From: Muribaculaceae bacterium
GTDB lineage: Bacteria > Bacteroidota > Bacteroidia > Bacteroidales > Muribaculaceae
Reading direction: 5' to 3'
Assembly: GCA_017555085.1 (NCBI GenBank)
Contig: JAFZHD010000018.1
Location: forward strand, 62,001-126,000
DNA: 64,000 nucleotides
Below, piece by piece: positions 1 through 9,302 of this stretch. The position numbers and the translations under genes were made by a program. The notes beneath the pieces were generated by a model, which did no database searches, was not told the DNA's origin, and saw only the letters and a list, made by a program, of their open reading frames with translations. How positions within the stretch are numbered: position 1 is the first letter of the stretch; every line of letters begins with the position of its first letter.

Positions 1-740
1 TACCACATCAAACTGCAACTCAAAAAGAGCTTGCAGAAGAAATGGGCTTGACTCTTGAACAAGTTAAAGCAAAAGTTGACAGTTTGGAAGAATTCAACCC
101 CATGCTCGGTCACCGTGGTTGTCGTCTTGGTATCACTTACCCCGAAATCACTGAAATGCAAACTCGCGCTATCATTGAAGCAGCACTCGCAGTTAAAGCT
201 CGCGGCATCGATGTATATCCCGAAATCATGATTCCTTTGGTTGGTTCACTCAAAGAAATCCAAAACCAGGCAGATGTTATCAACGCTACTGCTGCACAAG
301 TATTTGCTGAAAAAGGCGAAACTGTAGCATACAAAGTAGGCACAATGATTGAAGTTCCTCGTGCTGCATTGGTTGCTGACCAAATCGCAACAGTTGCTGA
401 CTTCTTCTCATTCGGTACAAATGACTTGACTCAAATGACATTTGGTTTCTCACGTGACGACGCTCCCAAGTTCTTGAAATTCTACAAAGAAAACGGCGTT
501 ATCAAGACAGATCCTTTCGAAGTTCTCGACCAAGAAGGTGTTGGCCAACTCGTTCGTATGGGCGTTGAAAGAGGCCGCGCTACAAAGGCTGACCTCAAAG
601 TTGGTATCTGTGGTGAACACGGTGGTGAACCTTCATCAGTTAAGTTCTGTGCTAAATTGGGTATGAACTATGTAAGTTGTTCTCCCTTCCGTGTGCCCAT
701 CGCACGCGTTGCTGCTGCACAGGCTGCTATCGAAGAATAA
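1..740 (+). CDS. ppdK: Pyruvate, phosphate dikinase, C-terminal part (5' end outside window)
   Basis: This open frame runs in from the window edge, so only about 245 C-terminal residues are present; the full enzyme is near 900. The piece is the PEP/pyruvate-binding TIM barrel. It shows the SFGTNDLTQ substrate-binding motif and GICGEHGG, which carries the catalytic cysteine. PPDK interconverts pyruvate, ATP and phosphate with PEP, AMP and pyrophosphate in the cytosol, a central step in Bacteroidales glycolysis and gluconeogenesis. A strong terminator follows at once. The identification is secure; the start lies upstream of the window. Confidence 0.95.
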   Translation, partial: PHQTATQKELAEEMGLTLEQVKAKVDSLEEFNPMLGHRGCRLGITYPEITEMQTRAIIEAALAVKARGIDVYPEIMIPLVGSLKEIQNQADVINATAAQVFAEKGETVAYKVGTMIEVPRAALVADQIATVADFFSFGTNDLTQMTFGFSRDDAPKFLKFYKENGVIKTDPFEVLDQEGVGQLVRMGVERGRATKADLKVGICGEHGGEPSSVKFCAKLGMNYVSCSPFRVPIARVAAAQAAIEE

Positions 741-760
741 TAATTATTCTTTCAAATAGA

Positions 761-794
761 AAACCGCGGAGTATTGCTCCGCGGTTTTTGTTTT
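761..794 (+). terminator. Rho-independent terminator of ppdK
   Basis: A perfect 11-bp stem (761-771 with 777-787, core CCGCGGAG/CTCCGCGG) with a five-base loop is followed by a T-rich run. It starts 20 bases after the ppdK stop codon. Confidence 0.9.
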
Positions 795-816
795 ATATAC
801 CATAATATATATACAT

Positions 817-1065
817 AAAAAAGGCGACAAATTGTCGCCCTATAAAATCCACACCAAAGGATGCGATGAAACTCCGAATGACAGGATTTGAGTGCTCACA
901 ATCCTTTGTAATCCGCCTGGGTGTAAAAACCTCTCGTTAGAGATGGGGCCCGCCATTAGATTGTTACGCTTGTCTCGGTATTTCATAAAAATTTGATGAG
1001 TTTCCCAATCAACTTTGATGTGGTAAAATTCCTATTTTGGCAAGGCTCTCTCGCCTCGTTTTCAT
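817..1065 (-). ncRNA. Candidate structured non-coding RNA of about 250 nt
   Basis: No convincing protein gene occupies this stretch, yet it has a full transcription unit on the minus strand. A promoter lies at 1070-1101, and an intrinsic terminator sits at the other end: stem 839-833/829-823 followed by six T at 822-817. The implied RNA has several local stems: CTCT/AGAG with an AACG loop (minus orientation of about 932-943), TTGAT/ATCAA around 996-1015, and a longer 3' rod where ACACC and AAAGGAT pair with GGTGT and ATCCTTT (about 850-925). I could not match it to RNase P RNA, tmRNA, SRP RNA or a riboswitch. A Bacteroidales 6S-type RNA is possible by size and position but is not demonstrated. 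Confidence 0.6.
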
Positions 1066-1069
1066 AACG

Positions 1070-1101
1070 CAAATTTAGTGTCAAAAGTTCAAATGTGCAA
1101 C
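1070..1101 (-). promoter_or_regulatory. Promoter of the candidate ncRNA
   Basis: On the minus strand GTTG (1101-1098) is followed after 20 bases by TAAATTTG (1077-1070). This matches the Bacteroidota -33/-7 consensus (TTTG ... TAnnTTTG) with one change in the -33 box. The start of transcription would be near 1065. Confidence 0.6.
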
Positions 1102-1213
1102 AGTTCTGCTCAATTAAATAAAGATGTTGCATGATAAAGTATGTACAATTTAATCAATAAGCGAGTATAGGTGTCCTGAAACTATCCCATAATGAAGTTT
1201 TTTAATGAGTTGA

Positions 1214-1244
1214 ATTGAAAATTAAAAGAAATTTGTTATCTTTG
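1214..1244 (+). promoter_or_regulatory. Promoter of the Crp/Fnr regulator
   Basis: ATTG (1214-1217), a 19-base spacer and TATCTTTG (1237-1244) fit the Bacteroidota -33/-7 pattern. Transcription would begin near 1250, giving a leader of about 23 bases before the ATG at 1273. Confidence 0.65.
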
Positions 1245-1272
1245 TGTCGCACAAATATGTTATATAGCACTA

Positions 1273-1971
1273 ATGATTAAAAGCACTCTTGAAAAGATAA
1301 TCAGTGAAGACCTTCACGAAATTTGGAGTATTTTGGCCGATGATGAGAAACGACTCATTATGGACAATTTCATTATCCATAATTTCAAAAAGAATCAAAT
1401 AATTTATGCCGAGGGAGATGAGCCCGAATACTTGTGGTGTCTCATTAAAGGTAAGGTTAAAAAGTTCAAAGATGGTATCGGTGGACGCCAACAAATTTTG
1501 CGTCTGCATCGCCCTGTTCAGTATTTCGGTTATCGAGCATATTTTGCCGAGGAAAAGTATGTGTCAAGTGCAGCAGCATTTGAAGCATCAACTGTCGGTG
1601 CCGTGCCTTTGAGTTTGGTGAAAACGCTTATAACTAAAAATAGTGACCTCGCGTGGTTCTTTATTCACGAATTATCGCGAAATCTTGGTGGCTCTGACAC
1701 AAAAATTGTCAACCTTACTCAAAAACATATTCGCGGTCGTTTGGCAGAAGCCCTTATTATCCTTAAAGATAACTATGGCTATGAAGACGATAATTCAACT
1801 TTGCGCATTTACATGTCGCGCGAAGATTTGGCTAACTTGTCAAATATGACAACATCAAATGCGATTCGCACTCTCACAAGTTTTGTGAACGAGAAAATCA
1901 TTATCGTTGACGGCCGACGCATTAAGATTACCAATGAGCCGATGCTCAGAAAAATCAGTAAATTTGGTTAA
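1273..1971 (+). CDS. Crp/Fnr family transcriptional regulator
   Basis: This 232-residue protein has the Crp/Fnr layout: an N-terminal cyclic-nucleotide-binding-type beta-barrel (about residues 20-140, with AEGDEPEYLWCLIKGKVK), a dimerisation helix, and a C-terminal winged helix (about 155-225). The recognition region is SREDLANLSNMTTSNAIRTL. It lacks the spaced N-terminal cysteine set of an FNR iron-sulfur sensor, so its ligand is unknown. It is transcribed alone from its own promoter. Its 3' end overlaps the end of convergent menE by a few bases. Regulators of this group in Bacteroidota often respond to redox or nutrient state, but nothing here fixes the regulon. Confidence 0.85.
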   Translation: MIKSTLEKIISEDLHEIWSILADDEKRLIMDNFIIHNFKKNQIIYAEGDEPEYLWCLIKGKVKKFKDGIGGRQQILRLHRPVQYFGYRAYFAEEKYVSSAAAFEASTVGAVPLSLVKTLITKNSDLAWFFIHELSRNLGGSDTKIVNLTQKHIRGRLAEALIILKDNYGYEDDNSTLRIYMSREDLANLSNMTTSNAIRTLTSFVNEKIIIVDGRRIKITNEPMLRKISKFG

Positions 1972-2954
1972 AGCGGTAATCGCTTAATTTTACCAGAGTC
2001 AGTCCGTTCAAATTTAGTGACAAGTCTGATTTCTTTCGGAAGAGAAAATTTATCAAGAATACTTGAAGCCTCATTTAATATGAGGCTTTTATTATATTCA
2101 GTCGCCTCAATATACAAAACCACTTTTGTTCCCCACTTTTCATCATCAACGCCTGCAATATAAAAAGGCACATCAATTAAGTGAGATAATTTTCCCTCAA
2201 TTTCTTCGGGATATACTTTAATTCCGCCGGTGTTGATGACATTGTCATAGCGTCCTACCCATTGAAATATATCTTTGCCGATGATTTTGACTATATCATT
2301 TGTGATAATCGACTTAAAAGAATATTCAGGGGCATTAATTATGAGACAACCTCGTGAGTCTGCTGCGAGTGTTATTCCAGGGAGTGCATGATAATGTGAT
2401 GATGAGCCATTGATTTTGCGCAATGCGACATGGCTGCATGTTTCGGTCATTCCGTATGTTGCGTATGCATTTATCCCCGACTTTATGATTTCCTGTTCAA
2501 CTACAAGAGGAATGGCTCCGCCACCGATAATCACATTTTTGATTTGAGAAATATATTGAGAGTTTAATACCGCGTTTATTTGTGACGGAACGATAGGCAA
2601 TAAATCAATTATGCCGTAATCTTTGCTGATAGGCATATTTGATGGTTGCTCAATGAATAAATCTGCTCCCGAAACTAAAGCTCTCACTATCATCATTTTC
2701 CCTGCTATATATGAGGGTGATAGAGGTAATAGTAATTGACTATTGCTATTGATGCCGAAGCGTTGACAAGTCGCCTTTGCAGAAATGAGCATATCATTTT
2801 TCAGCAATTTAATTTCTTTAGGAGTTCCTGTCGACCCCGATGTATGTGCTATAACATAATCTTTGTCGTTCAGAAAATCGCTGACAAATGATTTCGTGAT
2901 ATCATCGGCACCATAAATTATGGTGTCACCCAATCTAATGTCGGTATTTGCCAT
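1968..2954 (-). CDS. menE: o-Succinylbenzoate-CoA ligase (MenE)
   Basis: This is an adenylate-forming enzyme that activates o-succinylbenzoate to its CoA ester in menaquinone synthesis. Core motifs are the phosphate-binding loop HTSGSTGTPKEI (about residues 38-49), YGMTET (about 165), and the C-terminal catalytic lysine in DSGKIKR (Lys322). At 328 residues it is shorter than enterobacterial MenE, as is usual in Bacteroidota. Its start lies inside menC (37-base overlap), which points to translational coupling. It is the last gene of the minus-strand men operon. The AMP-binding family is broad, but the menB-menC context makes this call firm. Confidence 0.92.
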   Translation of the reverse strand: MANTDIRLGDTIIYGADDITKSFVSDFLNDKDYVIAHTSGSTGTPKEIKLLKNDMLISAKATCQRFGINSNSQLLLPLSPSYIAGKMMIVRALVSGADLFIEQPSNMPISKDYGIIDLLPIVPSQINAVLNSQYISQIKNVIIGGGAIPLVVEQEIIKSGINAYATYGMTETCSHVALRKINGSSSHYHALPGITLAADSRGCLIINAPEYSFKSIITNDIVKIIGKDIFQWVGRYDNVINTGGIKVYPEEIEGKLSHLIDVPFYIAGVDDEKWGTKVVLYIEATEYNKSLILNEASSILDKFSLPKEIRLVTKFERTDSGKIKRLPL

Positions 2955-3973
2955 TGTATTTCGGGATTATACATCAATCGATCTCTTCTTTGTATAATAG
3001 GTGAAGGAATGTTATTGTCGTAAAGCATTCCTGTACCAAGTCCTTGTGGAAGTATAGGATTGGTTTTGGCTGTCCATTGTGCAATAGCGTTTAAGCCTAT
3101 GTTTGATTCCAAAGCCGATGTAACCCACCAACCTGAATTAGTGTAGTCCGATGCCATAGCTATCCATTCTTTTGCTCCGGAAAAACCACCGCATAGCGCA
3201 GGTTTTAGAATTATATAATCTGGTTTTATTGCTGTTAGCATTTGGCGCTTTAACTCTTTATCATTAATACCGATAAGCTCTTCATCTAAGGCGATATTAA
3301 TCGGACTCAAATTGACAATGCGTTCCATATCCTCCCATTGGTTGGGTTTGATGGGTTGCTCTATTGAGTGTATTTTATAAGGATATAGAGATTCCAAGCG
3401 GTCTAGGGCATTATGAGGTGTAAATGCCCCATTTGCATCAAGTCTGATATCAAGGACATCTGCGCCAAACTTTGAACGAATCATTTTAATCAGTTCCAAT
3501 TCCTGGTTAAAATCGATACCGCCGATTTTAAGTTTAAGGCAGTGATAACCGGCGCCAAGTTTTTCGGTTATACGAGATGCCATTTCATCAAAATTGCCCA
3601 TCCATATTAGCCCATTGATTTCTACAGATTTCTTGCCCTCGGTCCATGTCGACGGAAATGGTGCGCGAATTCCACCATTGCATAAATCGTTAAATGCGGT
3701 TTCAACTCCGAATTTTATTGAACTGAAATCTTTTAAGTCGGGAAGTGTTATTGTTGAAATGTTGCGACATACATCACGGAGCATATCTTCGTAATTGGGG
3801 ACATCATCAGAACTCAACCCTTTGAATAAAGCGCACTCTCCTATTCCGTAAACATCGGGTTCTTCTTCATCCCATATTTTAATAAAATAGGTGTCTTTAT
3901 ATGTCATCTCTTCGCGAGAAGTTTTTGCTCGGAAGGTGAAATTCAAACGGTATTTGCAGTATGCCGCTTTCAT
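2918..3973 (-). CDS. menC: o-Succinylbenzoate synthase (MenC)
   Basis: This enolase-superfamily enzyme dehydrates SHCHC to o-succinylbenzoate. The barrel motifs are present in order: the catalytic lysine in LKLKIGG (about 165-171), metal ligands in RLDANGAF, SIEQPI and ALDEELI, and the second lysine in IILKPALCGG. The 351-residue length is normal for the family. It starts 3 bases after the menB stop and overlaps menE at its 3' end, so menB, menC and menE form one tightly packed unit. Confidence 0.93.
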   Translation of the reverse strand: MKAAYCKYRLNFTFRAKTSREEMTYKDTYFIKIWDEEEPDVYGIGECALFKGLSSDDVPNYEDMLRDVCRNISTITLPDLKDFSSIKFGVETAFNDLCNGGIRAPFPSTWTEGKKSVEINGLIWMGNFDEMASRITEKLGAGYHCLKLKIGGIDFNQELELIKMIRSKFGADVLDIRLDANGAFTPHNALDRLESLYPYKIHSIEQPIKPNQWEDMERIVNLSPINIALDEELIGINDKELKRQMLTAIKPDYIILKPALCGGFSGAKEWIAMASDYTNSGWWVTSALESNIGLNAIAQWTAKTNPILPQGLGTGMLYDNNIPSPIIQRRDRLMYNPEIQWQIPTLDWVTP

Positions 3974-3976
3974 TGA

Positions 3977-4795
3977 TTAACCAGGGAATTTGGGGAATTT
4001 TTGGAAATCGGGGTCGCGCTTTTCAAGGAATGCATTTTTGCCTTCTTGTGCTTCTTCCATGAGATAGTACATCAAAGTAGCGTCTCCGGCAAATTCCATT
4101 AAGCCTCGTTGACCGTCTAGTTCGGCATTTAATGCTCGTTTAATCATGCGAATGGCCATAGGACTGCGTTGTAGGATAGTTTCGCACCATTCAACTGTTT
4201 CGTCCTCAAGCTTTTCGAAAGGTACTACCTTATTCACCATGCCCATTTGTTCTGCCTCATGTGCAGTATATTGACGGCAGAGGAACCAAATTTCACGCAC
4301 CTTCTTCTGTCCTACGCAACGGGCGAGATATGATGAGCCGAAACCCGCATCGAAACTGCCGACTTTGGGGCCTGTTTGACCAAATCGAGCGTTCTCTGAT
4401 GCGATTGTCAAGTCGCACACTACGTGCAAAACATGTCCGCCGCCGATAGCATAGCCGTTAACCATAGCAATAACAGGCTTGGGTATTGAGCGAATTGCTT
4501 TGTGCAAATCAAGAACATTCAATCTAGGCACACCGTTTTCATCAATGTAGCCACCTACCCCTTTTACTTTTTGGTCGCCGCCGGCACAAAATGCCTTATC
4601 GCCAATACCGGTCAAAATGATTACACCGATATCGTTTGATTCGCGACAATATGCCATTGCATCAAGCATCTCAAAATTTGTTTGAGGACGGAATGCGTTA
4701 TATACTTGCGGGCGATTGATTGTGATTTTGGCAATGCGGCCATATTGTTGAAAAAGAATATCTTCGTATTCTTTAATCGTAGTCCATTCTCTCAT
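3977..4795 (-). CDS. menB: 1,4-Dihydroxy-2-naphthoyl-CoA synthase (MenB)
   Basis: This crotonase-fold enzyme closes the naphthoquinone ring from o-succinylbenzoyl-CoA. Characteristic segments are [10 protein letters not shown] and [11 protein letters not shown] (oxyanion hole), [20 protein letters not shown] with the MenB-specific aspartate, and [16 protein letters not shown]. The 272-residue length matches MenB. It lies 6 bases downstream of menD and 3 bases upstream of menC. The family assignment is specific because generic enoyl-CoA hydratases lack the [11 protein letters not shown] stretch. Confidence 0.96.
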   Translation of the reverse strand: MREWTTIKEYEDILFQQYGRIAKITINRPQVYNAFRPQTNFEMLDAMAYCRESNDIGVIILTGIGDKAFCAGGDQKVKGVGGYIDENGVPRLNVLDLHKAIRSIPKPVIAMVNGYAIGGGHVLHVVCDLTIASENARFGQTGPKVGSFDAGFGSSYLARCVGQKKVREIWFLCRQYTAHEAEQMGMVNKVVPFEKLEDETVEWCETILQRSPMAIRMIKRALNAELDGQRGLMEFAGDATLMYYLMEEAQEGKNAFLEKRDPDFQKFPKFPG

Positions 4796-4801
4796 GATAG
4801 T

Positions 4802-6490
4802 TTATTTTTGTGTAAAGTAATTTTTTAATATAGTTGCACTTTCATTTGCAGGTGTGTTAACACACAAAATAGCGGGTTTGTCATTATTGTTGACAAACAA
4901 ATTTAGATTGCGTTTTAATTCGTCTTCGTTAGATGCTTCATAATAGTCAAAGCCAAAACCATCGGCCAATTGCGCCAACGGCAAATTTGTTTGACAGGCG
5001 AAGTATTCATCTAACTCTGGCAATTGTGATGTTGATTTGATGAAGCGGAAAATACCGCCACCACCGTTATTGATAACAATCATTTTGAAACGGGGAGACA
5101 CTTGTTTGAGGGCCAATGCGCCTATGTCATATTGTGCACTCATGTCTCCGGTGATTAACAATGTTGTAACGGGACATATTGCCGATGCACCAACAGCTGT
5201 TGATGTGCTGCCATCTATGCCGCTAACACCTCTATTACATTCGCTGCGACGGAACATTGATGTATCAAACAGTTGAGCATATCTGATGCTCGTTCCGTTG
5301 GATAGATGGAGATTCCATTTCTTGGGGATATTACTGAATATAATATCAAATGCTTTGATGTCGCTCCATTCAGCCGATTTGACATAGATGTCATGTCGTA
5401 ACGATGCTCGCGCGTTGATATCGCCCCATTGGTTTGCATAATTGCTATTTCCTTTAGGTTTAATCAATTTTGATATTTGCGAGAAAAAGCTATCTGCATT
5501 GATGTTTATGCGTTTAGTCAAGCACTTAAAACAGTCAATGGTATTTTCTGTGACACCAATGTGCCAATGTTCGGCCGGACTTATATCGCGTAGATATTGC
5601 TTAATGTGTCGTGAAACTAATGCGCCTCCGAGTGTGATTACAATATCGGGCTGTGCTTCAATTTTCTCTTCGGGCGACATTACGCATAGCACTCTGTCAA
5701 TTGTCGAAATAAATCGTTTGTCTTTAAGATTGGCAATGCTTTCAGTCATAACGACCACATTGTCATGTTTAGCCAATTTTGACAAGGCCGAATTTAGTTT
5801 TTTGTCGGGGTTGTTGAACCCGGCAATAATAAGCACCTTATCAGATTGTGTGATTATTGAGGCTAATTGATGTGCGTCTGATTTATTTAATTGAGAGTAA
5901 CATTCTATATTAGAAACGACTCTTGTATTTCCTTGCTTGTTGAGAATACCATTAAGAGGCTCGTCAAATTGCATATTGATGTGTACGGGTGCAAGTCGGC
6001 CGCTTGTGGCGTTCATTATCGCATCATTAATTATGCGATTTATATACCAGATAGATGTATCGTTATTTATATTGTCGGGTATATTGTAACTGCGTTTCAC
6101 ATAATTAGCCAAAGCCTCATACTGGCGTAAGGTTTGACTATCATCTTGGTCAATCCATTCGACAGGTCGGTCGGCAGATACTACAATTATTGGAACGCGG
6201 CGATAATATGCTTCGGCTATGGCTGGAGAATAATTAAGAACGGCTGTACCCGATGTGCACACCAAAACAGTGGGTGTACCCGTTTCGATAGCCATTCCCA
6301 ATGCAACAAATGCAGCGCTTCGCTCGTCAATTACGATGTGCTTGTTTAATGCTTCGCAACGCGATATTGCGATCACCAAAGGCGCATTGCGTGACCCGGG
6401 AGAGATTACGACATTTGTTATGTTATTAGCAACCAATAGGTCAACTAATATCTGACATGATATTTTTGCACTTGTTTCCATTCTATCCAC
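4802..6490 (-). CDS. menD: SEPHCHC synthase (MenD), thiamine-diphosphate enzyme
   Basis: The enzyme joins 2-oxoglutarate to isochorismate with loss of CO2, the first committed menaquinone step. The N-terminal domain carries VISPGSRNAPL and the cofactor-activating glutamate in IDERSAAFVALGMA. The C-terminal domain has the thiamine-diphosphate/Mg motif beginning GDMSAQYDIGAL, followed by INNGGGGIF. The 562-residue length is typical. It follows the MBOAT gene after a 59-base gap, the widest gap within this operon, so a secondary promoter there is possible though none is clear. Its substrate is made by menF, four genes upstream. Confidence 0.95.
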   Translation of the reverse strand: MDRMETSAKISCQILVDLLVANNITNVVISPGSRNAPLVIAISRCEALNKHIVIDERSAAFVALGMAIETGTPTVLVCTSGTAVLNYSPAIAEAYYRRVPIIVVSADRPVEWIDQDDSQTLRQYEALANYVKRSYNIPDNINNDTSIWYINRIINDAIMNATSGRLAPVHINMQFDEPLNGILNKQGNTRVVSNIECYSQLNKSDAHQLASIITQSDKVLIIAGFNNPDKKLNSALSKLAKHDNVVVMTESIANLKDKRFISTIDRVLCVMSPEEKIEAQPDIVITLGGALVSRHIKQYLRDISPAEHWHIGVTENTIDCFKCLTKRININADSFFSQISKLIKPKGNSNYANQWGDINARASLRHDIYVKSAEWSDIKAFDIIFSNIPKKWNLHLSNGTSIRYAQLFDTSMFRRSECNRGVSGIDGSTSTAVGASAICPVTTLLITGDMSAQYDIGALALKQVSPRFKMIVINNGGGGIFRFIKSTSQLPELDEYFACQTNLPLAQLADGFGFDYYEASNEDELKRNLNLFVNNNDKPAILCVNTPANESATILKNYFTQK

Positions 6491-6549
6491 AAAAATACAA
6501 AAAAAAGGATAATCTTGACTCTTTATGGTTCAAGATTTCGCAATCTTCT

Positions 6550-8037
6550 TTAATATTGCAGATATATAAATGGGACAATGTCGCTTTGGCGCACTTGTAT
6601 TACTGTGAAAATTACAATAGCAAGTATGATTGCTTGAAAAAATAAAGGAAATCGGTTATATGTATTTTGGGCTTTAATCGTTAGGCTGTGTGGCAAGAAC
6701 TGTAATACAAGTCCGGTAATCATAGCCGCAACAATTAATGGATATCCTTCAACAAACTGAGGCAAAACGGATGCATGGAAATTTGTTGCTATTTGTGATA
6801 ACATATCTCCTACCACTGTCATTGACTCTGCCCTGAAAAATATCATGCCGAATGCAATTAGGTTAAATGTAATAAAGACGTTTGCACATCGTCTCCACCA
6901 TTGAATAGGAGTAGCGCGTTTGGGCATTAATTTCTTCAACTCTTTATGTATTACAAGAAGTAAACCGTTCCACGCTCCCCAAATGAGGAACATCCAAGAT
7001 GCACCATGCCACAAACCGCCGATAACCATTGTATTCAAAAGATTTAAGCGAGAGCGGAATCTTGACACTCGGCTTCCTCCCATCGGAATGTAGAGATAGT
7101 CGCGAAGCCATGATGATAATGAAATGTGCCATCTGCGCCAAAATTCTGTGGGGTTTTGCGATTTGAACGGCGAATTAAAGTTGTCAAGAAATCTATAACC
7201 GAGTATCAAGGCAATGCCTATTGCCATATCAGAATAACCCGAGAAATCGCAGTAAAGTTGCAGCGTAAATCCATAAGCTCCCATCAAATTCTCAAAACCG
7301 CTATAAAGAGCAGGATTGTCAAAAATGCGGTCAACGAAGTTTCCGCTAATATAATCGGCAATAACTATTTTTTTGAACAAACCGGTCATAATCAAAAAGA
7401 ACCCCTCACTTACCATAGCACGAGTGGCAATGGGATTGGCTTGAATTTGCGGAATTAAGTCTTTTGCTCTAACAACTGGTCCTGCAAGTATAGGTGGGAA
7501 GAAAGTGAGACAAAAAATATACTCCAACGGATTGGCAACTGGTTTCATCTCTCCGCGATAAACATCAACAATATAGCTTATTGAGCGGAATGTGAAAAAT
7601 GAAATACCCGCAGGTAGAATAATGTCGATAGGGTCAAAAGACGCTATATTCAAATTTGAGATAGTTTCTAGAAGTAATTGGAAATACTTGAAATACACAA
7701 GCATTCCGACATTTGACAAAACATTAATAGTTACAATAGACTTTCTTAAAAATACCGATTTGCATCGATATAATAAATTGGCTAATATATAGTCACTAAT
7801 GCAAACGCCAAGTAGTATAAAACAACATTCGGCACTTGATTTATAGTAGAAATACAATGAAAATGCTATCACAAAAATCATTTTGAGATAGCGCTTGCGT
7901 TGGATTAATTGGTAAACCAACAAAAATCCTAAAAACAAGAATAGGAATAATCCTGTATTAAACAATAGCGGGTTGCCAAATTGATACTGCAACAGTTCGC
8001 CAAGTTTCGTTATATTGAAATCAAAATTTGATAGCAT
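6550..8037 (-). CDS. MBOAT family membrane O-acyltransferase (AlgI/DltB-like)
   Basis: This is a 495-residue polytopic membrane protein with many hydrophobic segments across its length. It has the MBOAT core: PTEFWRRWHISLS (His304), RDYLYIPMGG, and the invariant histidine in GGLWHGASW (His344). Relatives such as AlgI, DltB and PatA pass acyl groups across the cytoplasmic membrane to partner proteins that modify polysaccharide, teichoic acid or peptidoglycan. Two SGNH-type partner candidates lie directly upstream with a 2-base gap and an overlap, so the three form a cassette. The acceptor polymer cannot be told from sequence. The position inside the men operon is unexpected. Confidence 0.88.
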   Translation of the reverse strand: MLSNFDFNITKLGELLQYQFGNPLLFNTGLFLFLFLGFLLVYQLIQRKRYLKMIFVIAFSLYFYYKSSAECCFILLGVCISDYILANLLYRCKSVFLRKSIVTINVLSNVGMLVYFKYFQLLLETISNLNIASFDPIDIILPAGISFFTFRSISYIVDVYRGEMKPVANPLEYIFCLTFFPPILAGPVVRAKDLIPQIQANPIATRAMVSEGFFLIMTGLFKKIVIADYISGNFVDRIFDNPALYSGFENLMGAYGFTLQLYCDFSGYSDMAIGIALILGYRFLDNFNSPFKSQNPTEFWRRWHISLSSWLRDYLYIPMGGSRVSRFRSRLNLLNTMVIGGLWHGASWMFLIWGAWNGLLLVIHKELKKLMPKRATPIQWWRRCANVFITFNLIAFGMIFFRAESMTVVGDMLSQIATNFHASVLPQFVEGYPLIVAAMITGLVLQFLPHSLTIKAQNTYNRFPLFFQAIILAIVIFTVIQVRQSDIVPFIYLQY

Positions 8038-8039
8038 AA

Positions 8040-9302
8040 TTATCTGTTGTTAGTTATCCCTTTTTGCAAAGCGTGATAAAACAATGTTCCTTGAAGTTCA
8101 TATCCCTTTACTGTTGAGTGGATTCGGTCACGACTTAACAAATTGTCGTTAACCCATTTTTCGCCCGCACCTTTACCGCCGGCTACATTAAACCAATCAT
8201 ACACAGCAATGTTGTTATCACGAGCGTAATCAAGAATTACTTGTCTTACATTATGTGTCTTCTCATTGACAATATATGTGCGATAACGGCGTTTACCTTT
8301 TCGCTTAACATATTGATGCTTGTAACATTCCATTGGCGTTGATAATAATATCGTAGCAAGAGGGTTGGCGTTTTTAAGGTCGGTAACCAATTTGTCAATG
8401 CTATTTCGAATGGTGATGTCAGACATATTGCCAAATGCTTCGTTTGCACCAAGACTGATAATGATTAAGTCGGGAGACAATATCGATAATTGGTCGGCAA
8501 AATCGGGAATACGATTGTAATTAACATAGGTAGCACCGTTATTGCCTATTGTATGATAAACTATTCCGGTGTTATATGTCGCTAAATCTGCGCCCCAAAT
8601 TGATGCCGATTTAGCAAATTCCAAATTGAGATTTATGCATGAAGTCGTGTCGCTGAAAAGCAAGTCGATATAGTCTTTTTCGTAGTAGATTTGGCAAGAA
8701 TCGCTCTTTGATGTGCCGACTTGATTAATAGCGATGTCCCCTTTTTTGAACAAACGAACGCTTTGAAATGTCTGTTTTTTATTGCGGCTACATGTACTTA
8801 TAGTCAGGTCGGCCGATTGTGTGTTGGGCGATAGTGAAATGCCGGTAAAACCCATAGGGCACAACCAAGGTTGTCGCATTATAGTAGATGCAGTCCAAGA
8901 GTTATTGCTTGTTATTGAATAATCGCGAGGTTCATTGGTGTTAGCCATCTTGAAGGGTATAATCAACCCTCTGCCAGCATTACCATATTGTTTTTGTAAT
9001 AATTGGCGAGTGTGTGAAGTAGCAATATCGGCTTGCAAATGCGAGTCTCCGATATGCACAATAGTGAGTGTTGTTGAATCTATATCATTGAGTAATTGGC
9101 ATACATTGCTCCAATCGGCATTATTGAAATTGATGTGATTTTTATCAAGGTTAAGATATGGATAATCTACACCAAATTTTGCAGATAAAGCACCGCCCTG
9201 CTCAATTTCGGGATTGAGTCTGATTGCGCTGTCAGATATATCTTGGCAGTTACCCGTTAATGAGAGTAAGAGGCTAACTATAATTGTGAATTGTTTAATC
9301 AT
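8040..9302 (-). CDS. Secreted SGNH/GDSL-fold hydrolase or acyltransferase
   Basis: This 420-residue protein begins with a signal peptide (about residues 1-19). Its SGNH blocks are present: block I HIGDSHLQAD (about 83-92) with the serine nucleophile, the GANEAFG block, and the C-terminal catalytic pair in RDRIHST. In AlgJ/AlgX/DltD/PatB-type systems such proteins take the acyl group exported by an MBOAT protein and place it on a polymer. The gene overlaps the preceding SGNH gene by 8 bases and ends 2 bases before the MBOAT gene, which supports a shared function. Esterase activity alone cannot be excluded. Confidence 0.82.
   Translation of the reverse strand: MIKQFTIIVSLLLSLTGNCQDISDSAIRLNPEIEQGGALSAKFGVDYPYLNLDKNHINFNNADWSNVCQLLNDIDSTTLTIVHIGDSHLQADIATSHTRQLLQKQYGNAGRGLIIPFKMANTNEPRDYSITSNNSWTASTIMRQPWLCPMGFTGISLSPNTQSADLTISTCSRNKKQTFQSVRLFKKGDIAINQVGTSKSDSCQIYYEKDYIDLLFSDTTSCINLNLEFAKSASIWGADLATYNTGIVYHTIGNNGATYVNYNRIPDFADQLSILSPDLIIISLGANEAFGNMSDITIRNSIDKLVTDLKNANPLATILLSTPMECYKHQYVKRKGKRRYRTYIVNEKTHNVRQVILDYARDNNIAVYDWFNVAGGKGAGEKWVNDNLLSRDRIHSTVKGYELQGTLFYHALQKGITNNR

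Noticed and set aside
817..1065. tmRNA, RNase P RNA, SRP RNA or thiamine riboswitch at this position
   Set aside because: None of the hallmark conserved sequences is present; only a general structured-RNA call is supported.
2918..2954. Frameshift between menC and menE
   Set aside because: The 37-base overlap leaves both proteins complete with normal motifs, so it is a coupled gene overlap.
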